Origin: Chthoniobacterales bacterium
GTDB lineage: Bacteria > Verrucomicrobiota > Verrucomicrobiia > Chthoniobacterales > JACTMZ01
NCBI GenBank assembly: GCA_018402585.1
Contig: JAGYIO010000001.1
Coordinates: 310,001-374,000, forward strand
Direction of reading: 5' to 3'
Length of the DNA: 64,000 nt
Positions 24,898 to 33,286 of the stretch are shown piece after piece (positions within the stretch are counted from its first letter, which is position 1; each line of letters begins with the position of its first letter). The notes below the pieces were generated by a model that saw nothing but the letters and a program-made list of their open reading frames with translations, did no database searches and had not been told where the DNA came from. A program made the position numbers and the translations under genes.

Positions 24898-27069
24898 CTA
24901 CAACAACCGATCTCCGCCCGCGCTCGCCGGCACGAACGCTTCAAACTTCCCCGCCAGCTCATCGAGCTTGGCCGAGTAATACGCCGTGTTCTCGTCGCGG
25001 TTTTTCGGATCCCATTCCTTGACCAGCTTGGCGCTCTCGTAAGCTTTCACCGTCTTCCTCGTCCCGGTGATGTAATACGTGACCCGATCCCCCGCCTGCA
25101 TCTTGCGTCCGCTCTTCAAAGCCAACTCAAAGGCCGCCGAGCGATTGCGCGACGAAGCGGCAATCTTCTTCTGGTAAGCTTCGAGCGAATCCTGCAACGC
25201 CTCGGTCTTGGCAAACATCTCCGGCTCCCACGTCCGTTCCCTTAGCGCCTTGGCGAACTCCGCGTGCATCGACGGGATCACCTCCGGCTTCCCTTCGAGC
25301 AAGGCCCGCACCGCCCGCTCGATGAAAACCCGCTGGAATTTTTCCAGTCCGCGCGACTTCAAGGCCGCACCTTTGATCGACAACTTTCCGTCCTCCGCCA
25401 AGAGTGCGTAATTCTTCGCCTTGTAGCTGAACATCGCGGTGTAGCGCGCATCGAATTCCACCTCGATCCCCTCCGGCAGGGTGGCGGCCAGCTCCCGGTA
25501 GAGCCCGTCCCAACTGGCCTCCTTCGGCGGGAGGAAATAAATGCCGTCCGTGTCGATTTCGATCACCTCCGCCCCGCGCTGACCCAACCAATCCACCATC
25601 CCGCGCAAAAGTTCGCGCCCTTTGGCCGTGACCGCGGCTGCCGCCTCGAAATCGGCGAAGTTTCCCTGCGCAAATCCGAGATACCCGTAAAAGCTGTTGA
25701 TCAGGATTTTGAAAGTCCCCTGCAGCGCGTCGAGATGCGCTCTTTGTGCACCCGTGGCCGAACGCATGGCTGACTTCGCTTCCAGCCGAAACTTCCGCAG
25801 CCGCCCCAGCATGTCGCCGAAAACGCCCAGCGTGTCGGACTCCGGGAAAATCCCGAAGGCCAACATGACCGAGGGATAGAGCGACGCGATGTCGCAGTGC
25901 CACACGCCGCGCGCCACTCCGGTAAAAAAGATGTCCGTGTATCCACCCTCGAACCGCTGCACCTCGGACAGGGCCGGCACCGCTTGCCCCTGGCGCAAGT
26001 ATTCCCGCAGAAACAGGCTGTTGATCTTCGTCGCGTTCCCGCGAATGACCACATCCTGATAGTTGTAGGGAAAAATCGTCGCTTGCCTGAACCATGCCGG
26101 ACTCAAGGCGGCGGAAAGTCCGCGCGTCTCGCGCACGTCTTGCAGGGCATATTTCTCGAATGTCTCCCGGTCCGTGGCGTGTGCTCCGGTGATTTCCCGA
26201 GCGCCGAGTTCCACCCGGTCCTCCTCGGCCACGCTGAAATGCCGCGCCGCCGCCTTGAGCCCTAAGCTCTCCATCTCCCGCGCACCCACATCGTGGAACT
26301 GCACCAGAAACAACGTGTCCACCACATGCCGCCCGTGGATCTCGAACTTCCTGTATTGAATGAGCCGCTCGGCGATCTGCAAACGCGACGGATGCGACCG
26401 CAGTGCGCTCCCGTCGCGGCCTAAGTCCAATTTGACCTTCAGTTTCCGCGCCCGCGCCTCGAGGTAAGGCAGGTCGAACCGGAAAATATTGTGCCCCTCG
26501 AGCACGTCCGGGTCACGTGCCCGGACCAGTGCGACAAACTTTTCCAGCGCCGCTTTTTCCTGCGCTTCATCCGCGGGGTCATCGACCACGAGGATTTCCT
26601 CCCAGCCCGAACTGTCGCTCAGCGCGATGGCCAAAAGCGGATCACGCGCCGCCTCCGACATGGCCCCATCAAGCCCGGTGTGGGTTTCGATATCGACCTG
26701 CATCCGCCGCAGATCTTCGAAGGCCATCCCTTTGAACAAGGTGCGTCCGCTCGCCAGTAAGTATTGGTGTGCCAGATCGGTGAGCGCAAAGAGTTCACGC
26801 TTGTAAGTCGTCTTGGCCTTGGAGAAGGCCGTCACATGGTCAAAGGAGACGGCAAACTTGAAGGCCCCTGCTCCCTGCAATTCCTGCAACTCCCCCGGCA
26901 CCGGCTCCATGGCCCAGGCAAAAGGCCGATGCACCACCTCCTCAACCACCGTCCTCTCGCCCTCCCGCCGGTAAATCTGCACCTGGTCCGGCGCGACAAA
27001 TTCGACGGCGACGATACCCGCAGTCGGATCCGCGCCAAAAAGCACGAGGTCATGCTCAATCCCAGTCAC
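24898..27069 (-). CDS. Family-B DNA polymerase (Pol II-like)
   Basis: A 723-aa polymerase with N-terminal 3'-5' exonuclease and C-terminal polymerase domains. Exonuclease motifs: MQVDIETHTG (Exo I), EGHNIFRFDLPYL (Exo II), YALQDVRET (Exo III). Polymerase motifs: CDIASLYPSVM (A), KILINSFYGYLGF (B), EIDTDGIYF (C, DTDG). All metal-binding aspartates are present, so both activities are predicted. It is slightly shorter than E. coli Pol II (783). The role is probably repair or translesion synthesis. No phage genes are nearby, so it looks chromosomal. ATG at 27069 (MTGIEHDLVLF). Confidence 0.93.
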   Translation of the reverse strand: MTGIEHDLVLFGADPTAGIVAVEFVAPDQVQIYRREGERTVVEEVVHRPFAWAMEPVPGELQELQGAGAFKFAVSFDHVTAFSKAKTTYKRELFALTDLAHQYLLASGRTLFKGMAFEDLRRMQVDIETHTGLDGAMSEAARDPLLAIALSDSSGWEEILVVDDPADEAQEKAALEKFVALVRARDPDVLEGHNIFRFDLPYLEARARKLKVKLDLGRDGSALRSHPSRLQIAERLIQYRKFEIHGRHVVDTLFLVQFHDVGAREMESLGLKAAARHFSVAEEDRVELGAREITGAHATDRETFEKYALQDVRETRGLSAALSPAWFRQATIFPYNYQDVVIRGNATKINSLFLREYLRQGQAVPALSEVQRFEGGYTDIFFTGVARGVWHCDIASLYPSVMLAFGIFPESDTLGVFGDMLGRLRKFRLEAKSAMRSATGAQRAHLDALQGTFKILINSFYGYLGFAQGNFADFEAAAAVTAKGRELLRGMVDWLGQRGAEVIEIDTDGIYFLPPKEASWDGLYRELAATLPEGIEVEFDARYTAMFSYKAKNYALLAEDGKLSIKGAALKSRGLEKFQRVFIERAVRALLEGKPEVIPSMHAEFAKALRERTWEPEMFAKTEALQDSLEAYQKKIAASSRNRSAAFELALKSGRKMQAGDRVTYYITGTRKTVKAYESAKLVKEWDPKNRDENTAYYSAKLDELAGKFEAFVPASAGGDRLL

Positions 27070-27164
27070 GACGCCACCTTAACCAAATCATCTAGCGGAC
27101 GCCAGCCGAGCAAAGCGAAACGGGCGGCCACACAGCAAAGCCAACTGATCTGGCCGTCGCTGCC

Positions 27165-27455
27165 CTACTTTCCTTGTCTCCCCAGTCCCGGCGAAGGGAC
27201 TTGCCATTCCTCCGTGAGGCGAAGCTTCCGCACCACCAACTCGTCGATCTCGAGACGCCGTATCCGCGCGCGGCCCACAGCCAAAGTGCCGATCGCCAAG
27301 GCGCCGACCGCCACCGCCCCCACGGCCACGGCACCGATCGCCAACGCGCCAAGAATTTGCCCAACGTTTAGGCGCGCCAAGCCGGGACCGGACAGACCAC
27401 GACGTGCACCGCGCCAATAAAGCGCTTTGACCAAATCATTAAGACGACAACCCAC
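27165..27455 (-). CDS. Small protein with AVG-type short repeats, function unknown
   Basis: A 96-aa frame from a GTG start. The centre is a regular series of AIGAVAVGAVAVGALAIG pentad-like units, followed by charged strands (IRRLEIDELVVRKLRLTEEW). The periodicity suggests a beta-solenoid or glycine-zipper-like structure; similar small proteins are known in other bacteria without assigned function. It lies between the polymerase and the accessory zone. The repeat coding could also be a compositional artefact, but the ordered ends argue for a real gene. Confidence 0.5.
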   Translation of the reverse strand: MGCRLNDLVKALYWRGARRGLSGPGLARLNVGQILGALAIGAVAVGAVAVGALAIGTLAVGRARIRRLEIDELVVRKLRLTEEWQVPSPGLGRQGK

Positions 27456-27870
27456 AAGCCAGAATTATGCCCGAAGACTCCTGACTCATCAATCGGGCAT
27501 TAGGGGGGATTTTCGATCTACAGCCTGAGACGTCATCGCCGATTTGATCGGCGCGGCGGGTTGGGTTGTGGCCTTGGCATCCTGCCGATGCCGTCTGGTT
27601 ATCAGGGGCAAGATGCCGTGCTACTTTCCGGCAAAGCTGCCGCACCGCACGCGAAAAGCTTCCATGAAACCGCGGTAGCCGGAATGAGGCCGAAGAATTT
27701 AACCACCGATACCACCGGGAGCACGGCTGCCAACGCAGACGGGAAAGAAAAGCGTCCGCACAGCCGCCTTGATGATGAGATTACTCATTGGCATTCCACC
27801 CAACGTCCGCGCTGACCTACGGCCACTGGCTTTTGGCCTGCCACCTGCTCGAGGTATTTCTCCCCGCAGA
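27456..27870. other. Gene-poor spacer with palindrome remnants
   Basis: A 415-bp gap. Visible are ggcatcctgccgatgcc-type palindrome pieces near 27576-27620, an AT-richer stretch (27690-27740), and no open frame with coding character. It separates the conserved polymerase region from the brnTA/integrase zone. No integron attC site could be identified. Confidence 0.5.
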
Positions 27871-28116
27871 TCACACAGCCTGCGCAGTGCGCTCTTCTTT
27901 GATGCGCTCGCTGAGCCACACCTTGATGATGGACTGACGGGTGACACCGATGAGATCCGCTTGGCGATCCAGTTGTTGAATCATCCAGATCGGCAAATCA
28001 ACGTTAACGCGCTTTTGATCGAGGTTGGGCCGCCGCAGCGTTGTCATGTCGAGGTAAGGAAGAATGTCCTCCTTGCCCTCGTCGAAAATCTTATCCAGTT
28101 CTTCTGCTTTCATCAT
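27871..28116 (-). CDS. brnA: BrnA-family antitoxin (CopG/ribbon-helix-helix)
   Basis: An 81-aa antitoxin. The C-terminal ribbon-helix-helix is clear: KRVNVDLPIWMIQQLDRQAD, then IGVTRQSIIKVWLSERI. The N-terminal arm (EELDKIFDEGKEDILPYLD) fits toxin contact. BrnA binds BrnT and represses the operon. It overlaps the brnT 3' end by 26 bp, the usual toxin-first arrangement of this system. Confidence 0.88.
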   Translation of the reverse strand: MMKAEELDKIFDEGKEDILPYLDMTTLRRPNLDQKRVNVDLPIWMIQQLDRQADLIGVTRQSIIKVWLSERIKEERTAQAV

Positions 28117-28366
28117 ATATTTCCTCCTCGGCGGGTCTCGCCCGCCGCACTGAAATCAAGCGGACCTTCGAAGACCGCTCGGTGAAGAAGGCGATCCATA
28201 TCTTGTCCCGGCGACAGGCGATGAGTGCTTCGCGCGGCTCTGAGTCGCTGCGCGCATCGATCATCGCGGCATGTTTGTCGTTCCATAACTCCTGTGCCTT
28301 TTTGAAATCGATTTTGTGCTTCCGGAGGTTTGCCTCGCTCTTGGCGGGGTCAAACTGGAATTCCAT
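28091..28366 (-). CDS. brnT: BrnT-family toxin (RelE-like ribonuclease)
   Basis: A 91-aa toxin that should cleave RNA and arrest translation. Family features are MEFQFDPAKSEANLRKHKID, FKKAQELWNDKHAAMID, and the strand with IWIAFFTERSSKVRLISVRR, followed by RPAEEEIY. Length and order match canonical brnTA. The ATG at 28366 lies against a short inverted repeat that may be the operator. Confidence 0.88.
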   Translation of the reverse strand: MEFQFDPAKSEANLRKHKIDFKKAQELWNDKHAAMIDARSDSEPREALIACRRDKIWIAFFTERSSKVRLISVRRARPAEEEIYDESRRTG

Positions 28367-28379
28367 AATTGGAGATTAT
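28365..28379. promoter_or_regulatory. Candidate brnTA operator
   Basis: An inverted repeat, ataat-tggag-attat, overlaps the brnT start codon. BrnA-type repressors bind such short AT-rich palindromes. Position and symmetry are the only evidence. Confidence 0.35.
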
Positions 28380-28535
28380 CTATACCTTAATGGACGTCAA
28401 GCTGCAACTCGGTGGTGGAGCCAACCGATTCGGCTCAGGCACGTTGTAAAACAACCGCTATGTCCGAAACCCTCCGCCTCATAACGTCCGCCATGAGTGA
28501 TACCAATGTCCCCTTGGTCGCGGACCATCGGCTCG

Positions 28536-28602
28536 GGCAGGGGGCACGGGCGTCCCGCCCGTCTCGATCAGAAAGCACGGGCGAGACGCCCGTGCCCCCT
28601 GT
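28536..28602. repeat. Facing REP pair (BIME-like)
   Basis: cagggggcacgggcg-tcc-cgcccgtc, then 13 bases later the inverted gcacgggcg-aga-cgcccgtgccccctg. This is the cleanest two-REP unit in the window and matches the core of the MITE-like elements. It truncates the Avd-like frame. Confidence 0.8.
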
Positions 28603-28614
28603 TTCGCAGAAGTC

Positions 28615-28798
28615 CAAAAGCTACGGGACGCCGGTATAACGCGCGGTAGCGGGCCGGCAGCACATCGACCACCCCGTCCGCCAAGCGCGGGCCCAAGACG
28701 AAACGCTGATTCTTCGGAAATCCATCCACACGATCCAGCACCCACTTCGTGTAGTCATACCAGGTGGCCAGCGCTTTCGGTAGTTCCTCGCGGGACAC
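28615..28798 (-). pseudogene. Truncated Avd-like four-helix-bundle gene
   Basis: From a GTG at 28798 the frame reads VSREELPKALATWYDYTKWV, then DRVDGFPKNQRFVLGPRLAD, matching the first half of Avd/four-helix-bundle proteins (the FPKNQRFVLG segment is characteristic). After about 45 residues similarity ends, and the frame runs into the REP pair at 28536-28602, so the last helices are missing. Avd is the accessory protein of diversity-generating retroelements, but stand-alone relatives exist and no reverse transcriptase is visible here. Confidence 0.6.
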
Positions 28799-28899
28799 GG
28801 CAAATGCTCAAAAAAATTTCGACCGCTCCGCGGCTTCCTGTGGCCGGGACGGCTGCACGCCGCCCCGGCTCAAAGAGGAAAAGGGCAAAGGGCCAAAGA

Positions 28900-29841
28900 T
28901 CAAAGGGAACCCTTCCGGCGCTTCCAAAGATACAACGCTCCTGCTCCCATCAACACCAGCACGTAGGTCGAGGGTTCAGGGACACTCGCGACACGAAAAC
29001 CGATGTTGGCGTTCTCGATCGTCGGGAAGTCGACGTTCCGGAGCGAGGAGCGCAAGTTGAGCTCGGTGGGGAACCAGTCGCCACCGCGGATCGCGCGAGT
29101 CTCGGACGACAAGCTGTTTGACCCGTCAAAAGCACTTTCATTCCACTCCCACACATTGCCGCCTTGGCCCATCGTTCCATACGGGCTCAAAGCGCCGGCA
29201 ACATCCACTCCCGCAGGCCCCTGCTCGAACGGTTGATCGTAAACCGCCGTGCCCGCGTTGGTCCCGCTGGCCACCGCCGTTGGGACACTGCTGCTCGCCG
29301 TGGGATAAAGGAAATAGTTCGACCCGCCCGGATTGTAATACGCTGCCTTATACCACTCGTTCTCGCTGGGCAGAAAATAAAAGGCGTCCTTGTTCCGGTA
29401 GAGATTGGTTCCGCCCGCTGTCCAAGCCTGCTCGCTGCTCCACAGCGCCATGCTCCAGCTTCCGTTGCTGAAGGTCAGATCATAGGCTGCCGTCTTCGCC
29501 GAGTTCGTGTTGAGGAAATTGACAAACGCCGCCGCCTCATACCACGAGATATTAGCCGCTGGTTGGTTTCCCGTCCACGGCCCCGCCGTGACATTCGACA
29601 TCCCGCTGGCCGTCGCCTTGGTGATGGCATCCTGGGTGATTTCATATTTGCCCACGCGGTATTCGTAGGGTACGGCTCCGTAGCCCGTCGTATCGGCCAC
29701 ATTGCCCGCATTGCCGATGTTAGCGAAATCAATCGTGAACTCATTGCCGCTCGTGCCGAACGTGTCGGCCTGCGCGGCGGGTTGGATGTTGAGGGTGAAT
29801 GCGGTCAACAGCACCGCCGCAAGACGGGTAGATTTTTTCAT
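28900..29841 (-). CDS. Secreted FGE-sulfatase-fold protein with PEP-CTERM sorting signal
   Basis: A 313-aa protein with a signal peptide (MKKSTRLAAVLLTAFTLNIQ), then an FGE/SUMF1-type domain: YEYRVGKYEITQDAI, ANISWYEAAAFVNFLNT, FYFLPSENEWYKAAYY, GNVWEWNES, and RAIRGGDWFPTELNLRSSLR with NIGFRVAS. It ends with PEP-CTERM (VPEPSTYVLVLMGAGALYLW then KRRKG), so it should be exported and processed by an exosortase system. The catalytic cysteines of true formylglycine-generating enzymes are not evident. It is probably structural, adhesin-like or a binding protein. Confidence 0.85.
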   Translation of the reverse strand: MKKSTRLAAVLLTAFTLNIQPAAQADTFGTSGNEFTIDFANIGNAGNVADTTGYGAVPYEYRVGKYEITQDAITKATASGMSNVTAGPWTGNQPAANISWYEAAAFVNFLNTNSAKTAAYDLTFSNGSWSMALWSSEQAWTAGGTNLYRNKDAFYFLPSENEWYKAAYYNPGGSNYFLYPTASSSVPTAVASGTNAGTAVYDQPFEQGPAGVDVAGALSPYGTMGQGGNVWEWNESAFDGSNSLSSETRAIRGGDWFPTELNLRSSLRNVDFPTIENANIGFRVASVPEPSTYVLVLMGAGALYLWKRRKGSL

Positions 29842-30084
29842 GGTTCGAGTTTGTTTGTGGGTGAGGCCGTGGGGTTCGCCAACAAGACTACGGCGTTACC
29901 AGGATTGCAGGCTCACGGCCGTGGAGCCTGAAAAAGTGGCAACAAATCAAATCGCCAATTACCGACTTGAGAAAGCGCAAGCAGAAAATCCGGTGCTTAG
30001 GAGCCACTATCGATAAGCGCATGGCGGCAGGACTCACTTTCCACCCGCTCATCGCCCTACCCACTCTGATGTTCCTCTGGCGAT
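29842..30084. other. Spacer between FGE-fold gene and integrase remnant
   Basis: A 243-bp gap with the FGE gene leaving leftwards and the integrase remnant pointing right. It contains a short inverted repeat (caggctcacggccgtggagcctg, 29909-29931). An integron attI site would be expected in this position, but none can be recognised by eye. Confidence 0.4.
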
Positions 30085-30373
30085 GTGGAATTGCCCGACG
30101 GCGTCGCCCTCAAATACGGCGGACGCGCCCGCGAATGGGGCTGGCCATACGTGTTCCCCGCGCCCGGATTTTCCGTCGACCCGCGGACCGTGCAAGAACT
30201 GCTCGGACACTCCGACGTCAGCACCACCATGATTTATTGACTCGGGCCGCGCCGCGGCCTCTTGCCCTGCGGGTCCCGCAGGCGCGGGATCTGCCCCGAG
30301 CCCTCCCCGGGCTCCGGTGCTCGCAGGTCCTCAACCGCCCCGGCCTGGCCGTGCGCAGTCCGTTGGACCGGTA
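30085..30373 (+). pseudogene. intI: Decayed integron integrase (IntI-type tyrosine recombinase)
   Basis: The frame reads VELPDGVALKYGGRA and then REWGWPYVFPAPGFSVDP, the IntI-specific region, and jumps directly to RTVQELLGHSDVSTTMIY, the box II catalytic segment, followed by a stop. The intervening part, including the HTLRHSFATHLL box, is deleted. After about 85 bp of GC-rich palindrome the true C-terminus resumes as VLNRPGLAVRSPLDR and stop (about 30325-30372). The N-terminus and the first catalytic arginine region are absent. Clearly inactive, but the family assignment is strong. Confidence 0.82.
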
Positions 30374-30581
30374 GAGCTGCTTACCGAGCTTGGTCAAACT
30401 CCAGGGCAGTCGCGGAACCTGAGATTCGAAGCACCCCGCTTATGCCCTCGACACAGCTCGCGGTCTTGCGTCCGAGCAGATGCCCGGTGAAAAGTCCCGT
30501 CCCCGAGTCCTCCCCGCTACATCCCATCGAGCGGCAATAAAAACCGCACAGCCTCGGGTTTCAGACCCAACTCTTTACCTC

Positions 30582-30818
30582 TCACCTCACCACCCGCTTG
30601 AACACCGCCACATCCTTCCGCGTAAATCCCACCAACTCCCAACCCTCCGCCCCCCGCACATTCAGCATCTGCTCGAGATTCCGGTTTTTCATCCCCGCGC
30701 TCAGCACCAAGTATTCCCACTTCGGCGTCCGCGCCTCGGCCAGGGAAGACAGACCGAGAAAAACCCCCGCCGCCAAAGCGACGACCATCATTCGCGACTT
30801 GCCCAGCGCAATCATCAT
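30582..30818 (-). CDS. Small exported DUF4177-like protein
   Basis: A 78-aa protein with a signal peptide (RMMVVALAAGVFLGLSSLAEA). The mature part, PKWEYLVLSAG then MLNVRGAEGWELVGF, fits the short DUF4177-type fold, with the WEY start and LN..GAEGWELV motif. The start could be either of two adjacent ATGs (30818, 30815) or a later one. The function is unknown. It is separated by 75 bp from the downstream end of the metal transporter operon. Confidence 0.7.
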   Translation of the reverse strand: MMIALGKSRMMVVALAAGVFLGLSSLAEARTPKWEYLVLSAGMKNRNLEQMLNVRGAEGWELVGFTRKDVAVFKRVVR

Positions 30819-30893
30819 GCCCTCAAACTGACCCCGCCCCACCCCCGGAAGCGAGCCCGAAATCACCTACCGGCCAAGACCAGCCGTTCTCCC

Positions 30894-31835
30894 CTACGCG
30901 TGGACCGTTGGATCCGGGAGCACCGCTCGCCGCGGACGCATCACCGCCCAAGCCAGCAAGAAAAGCAGGGCCCCGACCACCACCATAGCTCCGGCCGGAG
31001 AGCAGTTGAGCCAAACGGAGACCTGATAGCCCAGCAGACTGCTCAGCGCCGCATGCAAAAAGACCAAGACGAACCGAACCGGCAAACGATCCGACAACTG
31101 CGCGGCAAACATCGGCGGCACGACCAGCATGGCCACGGCGAGAATCGCCCCCACCGCTTCAAAGACGGAGACGATGACGATCGAAAGCACCGCCATCAGA
31201 CCGTAGTGCCAGATCCCGGTGCGGAGGCCGAGCGATCTGGCCAGCGCCGGATCAAACGACGTGACCAACAACTCCTTGTAAAACACCGCGACGAGCACGA
31301 GCAGTCCGACCAGCACCCCGGCAATGCGCACCACCGGAGCCGGGCCGAGCGTGAGTCCGAAAATCTCCACCGCCGGATCGAGCGGGACGAAAGCAATCTC
31401 CCCGTAAAGCACGCATTCGGCATCCAGGTGCACCGGGCCCTTCATCTCGGCCAGACTGAGCAGAACCACCCCGGCGGCGAACAAGGTGGTGAACGCGATG
31501 CAGATGGCCGCATCGGTTTTGACCCGGGATTGACGATGGATAAATTCGATGATCCCCACGGTGAGCAAGCCGGTGGCCACCGCCGCGACAAACATCACTG
31601 TGGTGCCTCCCGAGCGGAAGATCATGAAGGCCACGACCAAGCCGAACAAAATGCTGTGGCTGATCGCGTCGCCGACCAGCGCCATGCGACGCAGCAGCAG
31701 GTAAGTCCCGACCAGCCCGCAGGTCGCCGCCACGAAAAAACCCATAACCACAATCCAGAAGGAGACCATGAAGTCCTCCGTCCACGGTTGCACCATGACC
31801 CTCTGCCATTCGAAAGCCGGCACAAACCCGGTCAT
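30894..31835 (-). CDS. mntD: Metal ABC transporter permease (ABC-3 family)
   Basis: A 313-aa integral membrane protein with 8-9 predicted helices. ABC-3 signatures include GLVGTYLLLRRMALVGDAIS, SHSILFGLVVAFMIF, TDAAICIAFTTLFAAGVVLL and AVGAILAVAMLVVPPMFAAQ. It forms the membrane channel of a Mn/Zn/Fe importer together with the fused permease encoded just upstream (ATGA overlap at 31832-31835). Manganese is inferred from the MntR gene and operators of the locus. The symbol is by analogy to Mnt/Tro systems. Confidence 0.88.
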   Translation of the reverse strand: MTGFVPAFEWQRVMVQPWTEDFMVSFWIVVMGFFVAATCGLVGTYLLLRRMALVGDAISHSILFGLVVAFMIFRSGGTTVMFVAAVATGLLTVGIIEFIHRQSRVKTDAAICIAFTTLFAAGVVLLSLAEMKGPVHLDAECVLYGEIAFVPLDPAVEIFGLTLGPAPVVRIAGVLVGLLVLVAVFYKELLVTSFDPALARSLGLRTGIWHYGLMAVLSIVIVSVFEAVGAILAVAMLVVPPMFAAQLSDRLPVRFVLVFLHAALSSLLGYQVSVWLNCSPAGAMVVVGALLFLLAWAVMRPRRAVLPDPTVHA

Positions 31836-33286
31836 GGCGCCCCGCCTTTCCCCCCAAAGCCCGCCACCCGTGCGGTCGGCGGCGGTCCGCCCGCCAAATC
31901 GGCCAAACCCGGGATCAATTTCCCGTGCGGATCACGCCGCGCAAAATTCAACCGCCGCTCCAAGCGACGCACCGTTTCGTCCCCCAACACATGCTCGATA
32001 ACCTCGGCATCCTCGTGCACGTGATCCGGAGCCAGCTGCGCGGCATTGGTCAGATAAAGCTCCCACAGCCGGTGATTACGCACGATCTCGCACGCTCTCT
32101 GCCGCCCTTCGGGCGTGAAGGCGACCCGTCCGTCCGCCTCCGTGGCCAGTCCCGCCCGTTGCAACTCACCAATCTCCCGCCCCGCTCCCGCCGCCGTCTC
32201 GTGCCGACGCGCCGCCACCCCGTCGACCGCCACCACCTCCTCGCGGAAACCGCCGTCCTCCATCACGTGGTAAATCGCCTTGAGGGTGTTCTCCCGACGA
32301 ATCCGCGCGGCCCGCGACCGTCGCCGCCACAACCGCCCGACGATCCCGTGACGCGGAGCAAAAAGCAGCGCGAGCACGAACAAGGCCGCCGCGGCCAGGA
32401 CCATGAACGGCCCGGTCGGCAAGCTGCGCCCGGTGAAAGAAAAGAAAGCCCCCGCCGCCCCGGCCAGCATGCCGAACCCCGCCGACCAAGCCAGCATGGC
32501 GCCCATCCGATCGGTCAGCAGGAAGGCGGCCGCCGCCGGAATGATCAGCATGGCCGAGACCAAAACCACGCCGACCGCCTGCAGAGCCGAGACGATCGCG
32601 AAGGCGAGCAGCAGCATGAGGCTGTAGTGATACAACTTCACCGGCCACCCGAGCGACCGCGCGAATCCCTCGTCGAAACTGGTCAGCACATACTCTTTGT
32701 AAAAAAGCCCCACCGCCCCCAAAGCCAGCACGGTCACTCCGGCCAGCAACCACACATCTTCCGGACCGAGCGCCGCCGCCTGGCCGAACATGAAGCCGTC
32801 CAACCCGCTCTTCGCCCCGCCCGGCAAATTCTGGATCATGGTGAAGAGCACGATGCCCACCCCGAAAAACGAGGAGAGGACAAAGCCCAGCGCCGCGTCC
32901 TCCCGGTGTTTCGTCGTGGCCCGGATCCATTGCACCACGACCGCACCCAACAAACCGGCCCCGACCGCACCGGCAAAAATCGCCGCCGGATTCTTGGTCA
33001 TCCCCCACAAAAACCCGAGGGCCACCCCGGGCAAGACGGCATGCGAAAGCGCATCACCCATCAAAGCCAGCTTGCGCACCACGAGGAACGCGCCCATCAA
33101 CCCGCAACACAGCCCGAGCAACATCGATCCGCCCAGCGCATAGCGCACCGACGGATCCTGCAGGCTGAAAAATCGCGCGGCCTGCGCACCGAAATCCCAC
33201 TCCACCATTTCCCCGATGCGCGCCGCCTCGGCCGGCGCGGCGGCCAGCAGCACCAGTCCCGCCGCGAGCCAACCCGTCCTCATCAC
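31832..33286 (-). CDS. mntC: Metal ABC permease fused to a DtxR-type metal-sensing domain
   Basis: A 484-aa fusion. Residues 1-330 are an ABC-3 permease with a signal-like first helix, GLMGAFLVVRKLALMGDALS, SHAVLPGVALGFLWG and LQAVGVVLVSAMLIIPAAAA. Residues about 340-470 resemble a DtxR/MntR protein: a winged-helix-like segment (RRENTLKAIYHVMEDGGF), FTPEGRQRACEIVRNHRLWE and HVHEDAEVIEHVLGDE, then DPHGKLIPGL with typical metal-ligand histidines and glutamates. The DNA-recognition helix looks weak, so the tail may sense cytoplasmic metal and gate transport rather than bind DNA. It overlaps mntB and mntD by four bases each (ATGA). Confidence 0.9.
   Translation of the reverse strand: MMRTGWLAAGLVLLAAAPAEAARIGEMVEWDFGAQAARFFSLQDPSVRYALGGSMLLGLCCGLMGAFLVVRKLALMGDALSHAVLPGVALGFLWGMTKNPAAIFAGAVGAGLLGAVVVQWIRATTKHREDAALGFVLSSFFGVGIVLFTMIQNLPGGAKSGLDGFMFGQAAALGPEDVWLLAGVTVLALGAVGLFYKEYVLTSFDEGFARSLGWPVKLYHYSLMLLLAFAIVSALQAVGVVLVSAMLIIPAAAAFLLTDRMGAMLAWSAGFGMLAGAAGAFFSFTGRSLPTGPFMVLAAAALFVLALLFAPRHGIVGRLWRRRSRAARIRRENTLKAIYHVMEDGGFREEVVAVDGVAARRHETAAGAGREIGELQRAGLATEADGRVAFTPEGRQRACEIVRNHRLWELYLTNAAQLAPDHVHEDAEVIEHVLGDETVRRLERRLNFARRDPHGKLIPGLADLAGGPPPTARVAGFGGKGGAP

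Noticed and set aside
28900-29841. Active diversity-generating retroelement with the FGE-fold gene as target
   Set aside because: There is no reverse transcriptase and no template/variable repeat pair in the window; the protein continues past the FGE motif into a PEP-CTERM signal, unlike typical targets.
27456-30084. attC/attI sites of an integron
   Set aside because: Single matches to the seven-base core (for example acccaac at 27798) occur, but no properly spaced pair of core sites with internal palindrome was found by eye.
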